From contig JACBWW010000008.1 of assembly GCA_020086605.1 (NCBI GenBank), forward strand, positions 21,183,372 to 21,247,371: DNA of 64,000 bases. Reading direction: 5' to 3'. Under the pieces are notes generated by a model that worked only from the letters and a program-made list of their open reading frames with translations, was not told where the DNA came from and did not search any database. The stretch comes from Lanius collurio (Eukaryota > Chordata > Aves > Passeriformes > Laniidae). A program made the position numbers and the translations under genes. Positions 1 to 11,729 of the stretch are shown in pieces (positions within the stretch are counted from its first letter, which is position 1; each line of letters opens with the position of its first letter).

Positions 1-37
1 TCCCCTTCCCTTTCCCTTTCCTTTCCCTTTTCTTCTA
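1..37. repeat. Pyrimidine-rich low-complexity tract (cut by window edge)
   Basis: The window opens in a run made only of C and T, built from CCCTTT-like units, and it ends where ordinary AT-rich sequence starts. The left end is outside the window, so the full length is unknown. Confidence 0.85.
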
Positions 38-3000
38 AATCTATATTAGTCAATTTTTATTTGTAATGCAATTTAGTTTTCGTTGCAATGCTAAAATATG
101 AATGAAGAGTAAAAAGACCGTATGCTAGGGTTCAGGTGGGTCAGATCAGCAATATTCAGCCAGTTTGCACTTCTGTACTCAAGGTCCTTAGAAGGAATTG
201 AGGGAGGTGAGGATGTGGAAAGGTCTATTTTTCTTGTCTATCTTAGCTGGAGTATTTTGTTTGTTGGTTTTGTTGTTTTTTATCCCTCTATGTGTTGTTT
301 TGCCTGGAAATAAACCTCAACTGATTGTTTTCCTTTTCACTTGACACTCAGCTTCCTTCCTGTTCCTCAGGCACTTGTGTCCTCTGTGAGTGTGTGTTTT
401 CAGAAGTTTTTAGCAATCAAGGAAACACATGCATGCCTCTTTTTGCTTGTACTGCTTTTTATTTAAAGTGCATAGAAAATATTACAGTGTGTTCACGATG
501 TACCATTTTCTTCAAAATGCATAGTTGCATCAAAGTATTTTTTGACCAATCTACTCAGATAGAGATTGAAAGAGTATTCTGACTATATGACCTGAGATGC
601 TAATGCCAGAATAAAATGCAAAAGAGAGAAAGGAATTATATAAGGGTTACAGTTTAATTTAGTTTTATGCTTCTTGGATGGTCACTATAGAAACTACACC
701 ATCTAACTAGAAGAAAATAGTAGGATTTAATCTGCTGCATCATTAGTTCTGAACATCTTCCATTTCTTCTACTGATACATATCTATTTGTCACGTGCTCC
801 AGGACAGCCTGAACTTTATTCAAACATGAGCAAAATTAAAGAAAGACATGACAGATTGACACACAGTCCTGACACAGTCCTGATACCTTTCTGCTCAGCA
901 CAAAAATTTGTAAGCATGGATAAACGCCACTGTGGGTGACGAAGATGTAAGTGGGTCGTCAGATATGACACCTGAGAGTCATCAAGTTTGGAGATGATGC
1001 AAAACTTTAGGCCCTATGAATGTACTTTTTATTTAGGAAATGGACTGCTCTTTGAAACAGGGCTTCTCAGCTTACAAGCTGAGTGCCTTAGGCAGCTTGC
1101 CAAGGGAATTTATGTGATGTATCATTAACTGCCAAAAATTTGTTTCCTGAAAGGTTTTGAGCTCTTATCTAGGCCATACTGGAGATATTAGTGATATCAG
1201 CCTTCTTTTGATTGCTTTCTCTCCAGATCATCACTCTACTCCTTTGCATTGAACAAAAACAGAGCAAATAAAACGTATATGAACTGCACCATACATCATA
1301 GAATGAACTGAATTCTTCTATTAACTAGACTAAAACTGCATCAGCAGGCACAGAACTGGAAACTGTAATATCATGAGAATAGAACTTGGGAAACAGTCAC
1401 AGGATGATTATGTTCCATAGATGCCCATTATCATGCAATTTCCCATTTCAAGATAGTTCTTTCATTATTTTAAAATTTTTTTATTAACCTTAATTCATAT
1501 AAAGATAAGCACAAAACAAATGCTAACTGCAATTACTCTTGCCACCTAACATTATGATGCCTTATCATCAAGATATTATTTCTATTTCTTTCATGAGTTT
1601 TCTAATTATACTACTCCTGATAGAAGTAGCCACAAGGGAAGGCAATAACTCACTTTGGTGGCTGTATTTCTCTATTATTTCATCAATTGGTGTTCTTGGC
1701 TCTGAAAATAAACACTATCATGCTTTTTATGTCCAAGAAACACAGTATTTTATAGTTATTTTATCATATCTTTTTGTCCTTGAGTTTGCTTTTTGGGAAT
1801 ATAAGTTTATTTGTTCTCTAGCTACCTCTGCCTGCTACCAGGTATAAGCAACCTGCAGCATAAAAAAAAAGAAGTCAGAATTCTGCTTTAGTCTTTTATG
1901 TCTCTTAAGTACAGAATGAAACGTGAAGATATTTGTGAAACTGTAGTCTATTTCTGGATTTAACATGGATGCATATTAAAACAGGATGCATTAACTATTT
2001 GGAACTATAAATAAGTCTAATTCCCACTAGTTTTTGCATCCTAATTCTTCAGCAATTAGCATATATGTAGTATGAAATGTGTTTGCTTACAAGAAAAAAA
2101 CCAAACCATCCTACCACACACAATCAAACCCCAAGCAGAGCAGAAGGAGCACCTAAACCTTAACCTCTAAAAAGGAACCAGATATCTCTAGTCTGATGCT
2201 TTCAGAGAAACACAGTTATGAGCCAAATAATTTCCCATTTTGTGCTCATAATCTGTGCAGGGCTAGCTACCAAAAGGAAATACCAGTGAGATGAGACAGT
2301 GAAACTGAGGATAGCCCATGTGAATATTGTAGATGTTTCAAGGTATTGCTTACTATTCCCTATAATTAGGCTCCTGATTACATATTGTCTTGTCTTCCAG
2401 TGATGGTTCTCACTTTGAAGTGAAACAGTCAAAACTATGATGATCCAAAGGAGCACTGGCTTTTTGAATGATGGGAAAGGAATCTTTATTTTTTAATTTT
2501 TTTTTTTCAGGTGTTCCTCTCTATCACCAGAAAGAGCCATCTTCTGTGAGCTTGCATTTTCCATGGGTTTACTGAGAACACTCAGTGTAGCAGATGGCTG
2601 GGTTTTATTAAAGGCCAGTCTGGACCAGAACACCAAAAGCCAAACAACAGACGGTGGGATAGTACTGGAAAAAACAGAGAGGGATATAATCTGTAAAATA
2701 TAAATGCATTCTGATACAAATGTGAGAAAGAAAAAAAGAATTAATTGGTTAGTGCAAGAATAAGGGGAAATGGGGTAGAAATTTCAACCTTCAATGATCA
2801 GAAAAATTGTAATTTTCCAGAAGTGTAGGATAAATTTATTTTTTTGACCTTTAGATTGATTTAGTAATAAAAATTTTTAAATGTTGAAAGAAAAGTAACA
2901 TGAAAGATGCATAAAGTTTTAAAGCTATTTTTTTCATAGTTTGTTCCAAACCAGTTTCCTCTTAGTTTAATTACACTTTGAAATTTAAGACTTTGCTAGT

Positions 3001-5100
3001 AATATACCATCCATATTTAGACATCATGGATCACCTTCTGTCAGGAAAACGTGAATTTTAAATCATATAGTGTATTGTAAAATATCCTAATTTGTTTAAT
3101 GTGTTTTTTATCTCTTATGATCATATCAACCCTGATTCAATTAGATCAGTGGTGACTCCCTAGTTTTACTGCAATAGGATTTTTCTATTTGGCATATCTG
3201 ATATGCAGAGGAGTTACCTCCTGTCATTTCATTCAGAGACGGATGGAAATGCTAATTTTCTAGGGAGGAAATCTTTGTCTGCTGTTTTATTAGTAATATG
3301 ACTCCAAATCATCTTACAGGTGTTTTTCAGTGGTGGGGTTAGACTCCATCTCAATCTGATAAGGAGATCTTAATAAGGGGAAATTAGGTCAGTACTCACA
3401 GAAAAAATTAAGTGCCATATGTCCTGACTCTTCATAATGATCATTAAATCCCAAAAGGACATCTACACAATACAGGCAATTTTGAGAAAATAAAGAAAGT
3501 CTTCATGAAGCGGTTACAGTTTTCTGAGAGCTAATTAAGATCAAGATCTTATGTACTCTTGCTAACATGAGAAGACAAAAAACATGCTGTAAACAGAGAA
3601 TTCTGCAAACTGATCTCTTTTACAAATCTTAATAGGTTTATTTTTATGCATAAGTATAACCAAGTATGAAACAAATTGGTATATTCTAACGTATAATTTG
3701 GAACAAAACAGAATTATTGTTCTATGCTATTTAATTGCATTCTTCTGTTTATAAACATTTTATAAAGATTTTCCTCATTTTTTAAAAAAAATAGTTTTAT
3801 TTGTAGATTAGAGTTTTCCAAATCTCACAGACCTTATTTGTAAGCAGTATGACAAAAACTGTTCGGGCACTGTAAGTCGTCCACTATTTCTTATAACCTA
3901 AATTTGAAGAATGAAATATTCCAAGTATTTTATAATTTCATATTTGGTTTATATTTATGAAATTATAAACCACAAAGGCACTGACATTGGAGTCAATGTG
4001 AGATTTTTTACCAGGTTTTAACGTTACATATATTTGTGATCAGACACTAGTGCCTTTTAGCAGCCTGTCTACGAAAAATAGAACCACTATTCTAAGAAAA
4101 AGAGAATCACTTTTCTCAAGTGACTCACCCTTCTCACAGCCAGTGTTCATTCAGTGTGTTTTATACAATGTTTGTATACGTGGTACAGTTTAATTTTAAA
4201 GAACCATTGGAACTCTGTGCTTTGAAACACAATTTGGGTTTGCTCTTTATATTGATAAATACAAAAAGGCTTTATATTTCAGCCTAATAACAATATATAA
4301 AGGAGTAGAAAGAAAATGAAAAATACACTATTAGGGAAATTCAATTATCTTAAATTCTTCACAGCAGCATGAAATTGTGCATTGTGGAAATTTTTTTAAT
4401 ATAGGTAAATGTAAAAACCCTGCAAACCCTGGGAACATTTTTTCTGTTTAGACTGCAGTGAAGTGACTGCAAATGTGTCATAAATATGACTCAGAAAATG
4501 TGAATGCAAACTGCAGAAATCAATTACTTTAGTTTTGAGCAGAAGTAATATTTGCTAACACAAACAATGAAAAATCCTAAGTATACTATGGAAAAGATAC
4601 AGTTAACTGTACTGATATTTTGGAAGGATAAAAGCCAATGTAGATGCTTAAACTCAGAACCAATAACTCAGAAGCATAGGAAAATATGGTAGTTCTCTAA
4701 AGAAAAACCTTCCTTTGTTTTACAAATGCACATTTTTCTGTTGCAAAATAAAACATGTATTCTAAAGAAGTATGAGGGTGTTACTTGTCTTTGATTTTTC
4801 TTAGTATTAAAACACTACTCAGAGAGAGATTTATTAACAGAGGAATTGTATTTTCTTGCCCCTAATTAGCTCTAGGGACAAATTAAAGTTTATAGCCTTC
4901 AGTAAAGTGCAGTGTATATGTAAGTCAGGATGATCCAGTTGTGCCATTACTATTTCTACATAAATCATTACTTCCTTCTAGATTAGTTTCAAATTTTGAA
5001 AGCATTTTGGTTAGAATTGGGTACTGCACAAATAATTTTTTTTAGAGTTGTTATATTCTGACCACCATTGAAAAATCAAGCAGTTTAATTAGTTTAAACT
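38..5100. other. Unique AT-rich DNA without a supported gene
   Basis: Stop codons are dense in all frames. The longest open frame (1539-1847, +) is hydrophobic, matches no family I know, and reads as chance. Apart from a possible CR1 relic near 936-1010, described separately, I see no repeat family, RNA gene or promoter here. Short A and T runs occur throughout. Confidence 0.7.
936..1010 (+). mobile_element. Possible ancient CR1 reverse-transcriptase relic
   Basis: Around 972-1003 the sequence reads TCATCAAGTTTGGAGATGAT followed by GCAAAACTT. This is close to the CR1 stretch that encodes the catalytic Phe-Ala-Asp-Asp of reverse transcriptase, in sense orientation. About 35 bases upstream also fit loosely to the preceding CR1 sequence. 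The match is short, the reading frame is broken and the flanks drift out of alignment quickly. It could be a very old CR1 fragment or a chance match. Confidence 0.3.
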
Positions 5101-5657
5101 TTTCCTGGTTTCAGCTACAGTAGAGCTAATTTCTTCTCAGTAGGTATTAAAATGCTGAAGTTTGGATTCAAAATGAAAATGGCATTTTGCTAAGGCATGT
5201 TTATCCTAAGTCAAGGACTTCCATCCTTTATCTCATGCTCTGCCAGTGAAGGGTATGCAAATAAAACCCCAAATCCCAAAACTAACAGTGAAGTAGCATA
5301 GCCAAGACAGGTGAGAGGAACTGACCAAAGGAATATGCCACACCACAGAAGTCATGCCCAGGATGTAAACTGGGGGGAGTTACCCGGAAGCATGGCAGAT
5401 CTGGGTTTGGGAAGGAGGGATCTGGCATCGGTCACTGGGTGGTAAGCAACTGTTTGTTTCCTTTTTATTATCATCATTATTATTCACCTTTATTATTGCA
5501 TTTTACTTTATTTTCAATTGTTAAAATGTTCTGATCTACACATACAAGTTTTCTTTGATTCTCCTTTTCATACCATCAGGGTAGGGGAGAAGAGAGGAAG
5601 AGGGTTGAATGAGGTGCTGTGTGGTGTTTCATCTCCAGTTGGGCTTAAATCATGACA
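5101..5657 (+). mobile_element. Solo LTR of a common avian ERVL-type endogenous retrovirus, decayed
   Basis: I recognise this as an old copy of a very abundant bird LTR. It starts with TTTCCTGGTTTCAGCT, where the family usually starts TGTCCTGG. It then contains the diagnostic blocks CTTATCCTAAGTCAAGGACT (about 5201-5220) and ACTGACCAAAGGAATAT (about 5319-5335), and a TGTAAACTGGGGGGAGT block (about 5364-5380). In intact copies that last block holds the TATA box, which is degraded here. An ATT-rich stretch follows at 5463-5515. The 3' end, TTAAATCATGACA, corresponds to the usual terminus ending in ACGACA. Promoter and polyadenylation motifs are both mutated, so it is unlikely to be active. No gag, pol or env sequence flanks it, so it is a solo LTR. 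No 5-bp target duplication is visible, because the right edge meets a CR1 element directly. Confidence 0.88.
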
Positions 5658-6525
5658 GAATCACAGAGTGAACTAGGTTGGAAAAGAACTTTGAGACCAT
5701 CAAGTCCAACCTACAAAATAATACCTCCTCATCAACTAAACTGTGGCACTGCGTGCCACGTTCAGTCTTTTTTAAACATATCCAGGGATGGTGACTCCAT
5801 CACCTCCCTGGGCAGATGATTCCCATGCCCAATCACTCTTTCAGTAAAGAATTTTTTCCTGATGTCTAACTTAAACTTCCCCTGGTGCAGCTTAAGACTG
5901 TGTCCCCTCATTCTGTCAGTGGTCACCTGGGAGAAAAGATCAACCCCACCCGACTACAGCCACCTTTCAGGCAGTTGTACAGAGTGATAAGGTGTCCTCT
6001 GAGCCTCTTTTTTTCCAGGCTAAACAGTCCCAGCTCCCTCAGCCGTTCTTCATAGAGCTTGTACTCCAAGCCCTTCACCAGCCTTATCCTCTGGATGTGT
6101 CCAAGCCTCTCAACATCCTTCCTAAACTGAGGGGTCGTATTGGATGCAGTATTGGATGCAGTATTTGGATGCAGAATTGGATGCAGATCCATCCATCCAT
6201 CCAATTCCATTTCCGTGGTGTCCATACATCAAATACATTCCCTCCAGTTTAGAGACCAGGGTATTGTGTGGGACAGTGACAAATGAACAAGTGCAGGTAG
6301 ATGATGTCTTTTCCTTTGCCCATCAATGCTGTAACCCCATCATAGAAGGCCACCAAGAGATCAAGCATGATTTACCTTTTAGTGAAGCTATGCTGGCTGC
6401 CACCAATCACCTCCTTGTATTCCCTGTGCCTTAGCATCATTTCCAGGTGTATCTGCTCCATGATCTTGCCTGCATCTGAGGTGACACTGACCTGTAGCTC
6501 CCTGTGTCTGTCTTTTTTTCCTCTT
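5658..6525 (-). mobile_element. CR1 LINE copy, 5'-truncated and internally deleted
   Basis: Read on the minus strand, this is the 3' part of a CR1 non-LTR retrotransposon, the dominant LINE of birds. The plus strand begins with GAATCACAGAGTGAACTAGG, the reverse of the CR1 3' tail. It continues through the region encoding the C-terminus of the reverse-transcriptase ORF; a 100-codon frame at 5923-6225 (-) keeps recognisable pieces such as [20 protein letters not shown]. After about 6136 the match jumps. Sequence from 6187 onward fits a more 5' part of the reverse-transcriptase region, so several hundred bases are missing, and a short tandem array fills the junction. Similarity to CR1 ends near 6525. 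No functional protein is encoded. Confidence 0.92.
6137..6202. repeat. 12-bp tandem array plus (ATCC)4 at the CR1 deletion junction
   Basis: Four units of GTATTGGATGCA or close variants lie at 6137-6148, 6149-6160, 6161-6173 (one extra T) and 6174-6185. Four ATCC units follow at 6187-6202. The 12-mer resembles the GGATGCAGTA motif that belongs to CR1 here, so it looks like local expansion of CR1 sequence at the break. Confidence 0.9.
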
Positions 6526-6669
6526 CTGATAGGGTGAACTTTCTGTGACTGTGAGCAATTCTTGTACTTTAGAATATAGTGATGTAAGCCACAGCTTCTG
6601 CAGTGGATTTGAACTTAATCTGCATATTACGTCTCTATTGTATTGCCATGATTCATTTAAAAACAAATG

Positions 6670-6703
6670 CTTTTGAGCATGGCTGGCTTTTGAGCATGGC
6701 TTT
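6670..6703. repeat. 17-bp tandem duplication
   Basis: Two adjacent copies of CTTTTGAGCATGGCTKK at 6670-6686 and 6687-6703 are identical at 15 of 17 positions. They lie 145 bases beyond the CR1 break at 6525. Confidence 0.85.
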
Positions 6704-7240
6704 CATGATAGGGTGGGCAGCCAGATAACAGAAGCACTTCAGGGCTGGTTTTTTATGGCTTATTTCTGGAAGGGAAAATGGCTAAAAACATTAGTCTCTT
6801 TGCTATTCAGAGTTTTGACTGCTTTAGCTAGGCGGGCTCGATTCGTGATCCATTTACTGTTTCCTGTCCAGCATCTAGTTGGTGCATTATGTTCCATGTC
6901 TCATTTCATTAGCTGAGCCCTATATGATGTCAATTGAGAAAAGCAGTAGCTGTACATTATAAAATCCTTGTAATGGTATGACAATGACTGTATTATAGTG
7001 GTCTTTTTCGTGGTTCCAATGTACATTTTACCATTAAATTTCATTCTTTTGGCTCAGATGCAGTGATAGAAAGAGATTCAGCTATACCCCAGCAGGAGCT
7101 GTAAAATTTTCCTTGAAACGTTACATAAAGGAACACTTGATAGATGGAAAATACTGATATTGCTTTCAGTTCACCAAATGTAGAATAGTAATCTTGATAA
7201 CCAGCCTGACAACATCATAGATACTCACTTCCCTTTGGGA

Positions 7241-7284
7241 AAAGGTAAAAAAAAGGGTAAAAAAGAAAAAAAAAAAGGGGAAAA
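7241..7284. repeat. A/G-rich low-complexity tract
   Basis: Runs of A are interrupted by short G runs. The lysine-rich open frame that crosses it at 7235-7438 is a by-product of this composition. Confidence 0.8.
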
Positions 7285-8078
7285 CAAAACTTATCTTTAT
7301 AAAGTAGAAGTTGTATATTGTCAGAATACATTTTTATTCAACCCTTATGTCAGAGAGAAAGAATTTTTGATGAGGCTAAATTCAAGGAAGTCTTATGAGA
7401 GACATGGTTACATATTACATGATTTGGAAAATTGTTAGTGCAATGCAATTGGTAAGACTGTTGAGTAGGAAAGCAGTGTCTGTTTTGCAAAAATTGGGTG
7501 CTCATTCTGAATTGGATTGTACTTAGACTGTGTATTTACCAAAAGCAATTTTGAAACTTACCACATCTTATTTCATGCCCAAATTTATGTAAAAAAAATG
7601 TATAAGGTGGGAATTTGTTGTAGAAATCATTTATTAACCACTGCTTTCAATAATCATAAAAAAAGATTTACACAAATCTGAAGAAGCAGAGAGAATAACT
7701 GGAACTAAATCTTCTTATCTAACATGGCCTATATCAGAGTGTCCCCCTTCTGTATAGAGCTCTCCATTTACTTACAGTGCATGGGTTAAATGAGACTGTA
7801 CAGAAGACTTCTGGACAGCTGTTACACTGCCTATAGAAATGTGCTTGAGGGTATCATGAAACACTGCTACAAGTGCATTTTTTGCTATCCAAATCCAAAC
7901 TTCTGTGTGATTTACTAGGGACAGAGTATAGAAATATCTGCTTAGAGCTAAAAAAGGTTCAGTCTGAAAGGCCAGCTTCAATTCCCTGTAGTTTTTGTCA
8001 GTCCTTTACCTGGCAAATCCAAATTTCTAGATTCATGTGCAGAAAGCAACAATTTTGCTCCAAGTAATGCAGGTAGGA

Positions 8079-8102
8079 TGTGTGTGTGTATGTGTGTGTG
8101 CA
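8079..8102. repeat. (TG)n microsatellite
   Basis: About eleven TG dinucleotides with one TA interruption. A weaker TG-rich patch lies at 9482-9503. Confidence 0.9.
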
Positions 8103-11100
8103 TATATTTCTCACTATATGAAAAGAAACCAAACATTTTTAAGAGAAATTCAGAGTGGTATGAGGTACAAGGCTAGGAGAAGGAGACACTCTGGAAGCAG
8201 CTGTCTGAAGAAAAGTGAAACTGGACTGCACACTTTTCAGCACTGAATGCAAACTCCTGTGTTAAACAGGATAAATGTATACAATCTAGTAATTTTATAG
8301 AATGCTGTGATGAGGAAATATTTTTTCGCACATCACAACAAGGTTTGTTTACTTTATTGTATCATTAGTGATAAAACCCAACGCATTCCTAAGGCATTTA
8401 CCCCCCAAAACTGGTCATGAAATCCTTCTAGTACGTCACATTTTTCAGTGCTTTTTATTTGAAAAAGAAATGGGGTTTCTCTTGTCTCCAAATAGAAGAG
8501 ATACACACAATCATTCATTTCTTTTTTCCTTCCACATAGTTTGCTGCATTGATAGCTCAGTACAGATTTCTGTGATTACAGGAAAACAAAGCCTTTTTTC
8601 TAGTCTTTTCACTTCATGGCATGACACTTTTTAGTTTTGCTGCATGTTGATCTGCCTTGATCTTCCCATATCAAGTCCCTGATTCTTTACACAAATAGCA
8701 CAGTCTTTTTTATGTCTGGACTGGACCTCATGAGAATCACAGAAGCAGCTGAAATTATTCTGTACCATTTCATGCTTTACTAACCTTTGAGGCTGCCAAA
8801 ATAAATTGGAGAACTATGCTTTTTCTAGGGTCTTTAACTATTTTATTATGGTATTAGTAGTGGTCCAGAAGCAGACTACTACTAATATCAGAAAAGATTC
8901 CACAGGTCCTTTGGGAAGATATTAAATACAGACAAGAAATAAAAAATTGTATAGTCTTGAAGATCCTGAAAACTGTGAAATTGCTGTTACTACAGGGTTC
9001 GTTCCTAAAGAATTTTAAATTCTGGAAGAGAAAATACATTTATATTGCAGAATATATTGTAAACATATTATTTGTTAAAAGAGGTTATGCATTTCTCCTT
9101 CCAGCTTTTCCCTATGTATTTATTAAGAAAACATTCTTAACTGTATAGTATTTTGTAAAAATAGTGGACAAATGAAGATTTAAGAACAGTTAGTTGCCTT
9201 GTTGCCATGGTTACCAAGAGTAATTGACACTGATTGCTGAATACAGTAAAATAGAAACAGAATGTACCATTTTAAAGAGGGTACATATAGAAAATTTAGA
9301 AGCAAATTAACACTCAAGTAAAGAACAACAGCACAATATATTTTCAACTGAGTTTCCTACTTGATATAGTTTTGTGCACAAAGCATATATTATATGTGGC
9401 AGGACAATAAAAACCAAAACCCTCCCTCATTTGGAAGTGGTTTTAAATAATGTATCTCTTCAGTCCTGTAGATGGAAGTGCATGTGTGTGTCTGTGTGAG
9501 TGTTCAGACATGAATATCTGTTGTAGGGCAGCAGACAAATAGTATCCTTTATTCCAGATACTGATAATAGCATACAATTTCATCTATACTGTGTGTGGTA
9601 AAATGCTTAGTTATTATTCTAGATTATAAACAATTTAGGAAGTCAGGTTGTCTGTTTCCAGAGTTCTGCTCCATGCCATAATTTCAGATGAAACTCTTAA
9701 ATAAGGTGTGTTATTTAATATAATGGAAACAAACAAATGGGGAGTTGTATGTCTTCTCACACAATGAATTTGAATATCATAAGAAATAGATTTATGGCTT
9801 TGAGAAACCACGAAAAAATACATCTGAATTTCTGTAAAAAATCTTTGTCCTTAGCCCCTAGAATTTATGTATAATAATGCAAGTTAGAGTCAGTCGTGCT
9901 TTAAGGTTAGGAGATGGACATATGTTATGAACTTGCAGCTCATTTATCTTTAATTTTCTTCCACTAGAAAAGGTTTTGTAAGACACAGTTATACCCTCAG
10001 AATGTAGGAAATGATGAGATTGTTTAATACTTGATTAGTGCAGAAGGTGGATTTCTACAGCACTGTAGTTTTTTATAAAGTATTAATTAACTTGCAACAC
10101 TTACTGGCTGCAAAGAAATATTATATCCAATAACTTTCACTAAGGAAATTAAAGTAGATTTTCTAAGTATGTGTGATGGATTTTAGACATTGAATGCCAT
10201 CATTTTCAAAATCTCAGGTCCCTTTAAGATTAATTTTTTAAAGATTGCTGGTTACTGGGCAGTTTTCAAAATCTGGTTTCTTACTTGGGTTATATCATTA
10301 GATGATATAAAATTTAAATGCTCAGAATTCTGTTGAACCACAAGTATAGTCTATTTTAATATTGAGTTGCACCATTTTCTCATTATAACTCATGAATACA
10401 GTTCAGCTGGCAACGAGCTTAAAATATTCTCTTGGCAAAATATTTGAAATGCTCACCAATATAGCTTGAAAAATTCTCTTTTCAGAAAAAATCAGCCATC
10501 CAAAGGCAAAAACAACCTGGATGAAGCTTAACATTAGTTGAAAAAGAAAGGTTTCACCACATCCAGGGACTTTCTCATGAAATCCCAGTGAAATGACTAG
10601 AAGAACTGAAAGAATGAATTAATAAGTCAGTGAATAAGAAAAAACTATTGTTAAGACACCTCTATGGTAACAGTCTTCACTTACAGTAGCAACATTTTCA
10701 GGGGGCTGAATCAGAGCTCTCTATACCCAGATCATTGTGATCAAAACCTTCTGAAGCTTTGGGACTGAAATTCTTTGCATTGCCTCTTTTGGCTTTCAGT
10801 AGGACTCTACCATTTCTCAGATGGACCCTACTCACATACTTCTTTATGCAGCAGAATTGAGTAGGAGACATCACAGTGATGTATATTTTTCCATTTTAGT
10901 CTGGGATAAAAAGAACAGCTTTGAATGTTAGGGAGAGTGATGGCTGGACTATCTTTGTCTGTAATCCAGTCTAAGGAAGTAATGGGTTCAGAGCAGGGAA
11001 ATCCTTCTTTCCTGAGTCCCATGAGCTACTTAGGTAAGTAAATACCAGCAGAATGTGCTTTCTACAGCACCTTGTTCTAGGCAAGTGATACTTTAATAAT

Positions 11101-11653
11101 AAAGACAAGAAGATTAGAGTAAGCCCTCTGTGAAACTAGAAGGAGGAGATTACCTAGACTTGTTTCTTGCAATGGGAGGAACTACTTCAGCTGCTGGGGT
11201 TAGAAACTGAAGTGATAATCCTGTACCTTCTCCATCTGTCTCAGTTTAATTTTGATGCTTTCTTTGTCATTGTTCCACTGCTCCTTTCATCTAGGGATCT
11301 GGGATTTACTTTGTATAAACTGAAGCTTGCTTTTGACTAGAATAATATTAGCATAGCTACCTATTGGGATATTTCACCATCCTAATGATCGGCATTAGCT
11401 TGGAGAAGTGAGGTAAGCTGGTTTGAGGTACTAGCCGCTGATGCAAACGCTCTGTCGGCTTCTCTGCAGGGGGAAGCTGTGTGAGAAACCTTCCCCATCA
11501 GCTGCTACTGCCTCTCACTAATCCCCTCAGGGCACATCTATGCTTTCAATCATATGTGACTGCGATGTTTGCTGTGTGTGAAAATGCACATTAGCTAGGT
11601 TTAGAGATTGAAAACATACTCCCAGAAGCAGAGTAAATAAGCTTAGCAAGGGT

Positions 11654-11729
11654 GTTCTGTGTATCTTCTCAGGGCTTGTAGCAGTAACCCTGTTCTGTGT
11701 ACCTGATCAGGGATGTTAGTAATAGCTCT
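11654..11729. repeat. Degenerate 38-bp tandem duplication
   Basis: GTTCTGTGTA at 11654 recurs at 11692, and the following bases align at a period of 38 with roughly three quarters of positions matching by eye. It is probably an old local duplication. Confidence 0.5.

Noticed and set aside
1539..1847. 102-codon hydrophobic frame
   Set aside because: A T-rich strand yields hydrophobic residues by chance. No start context, splice site or family match is seen.
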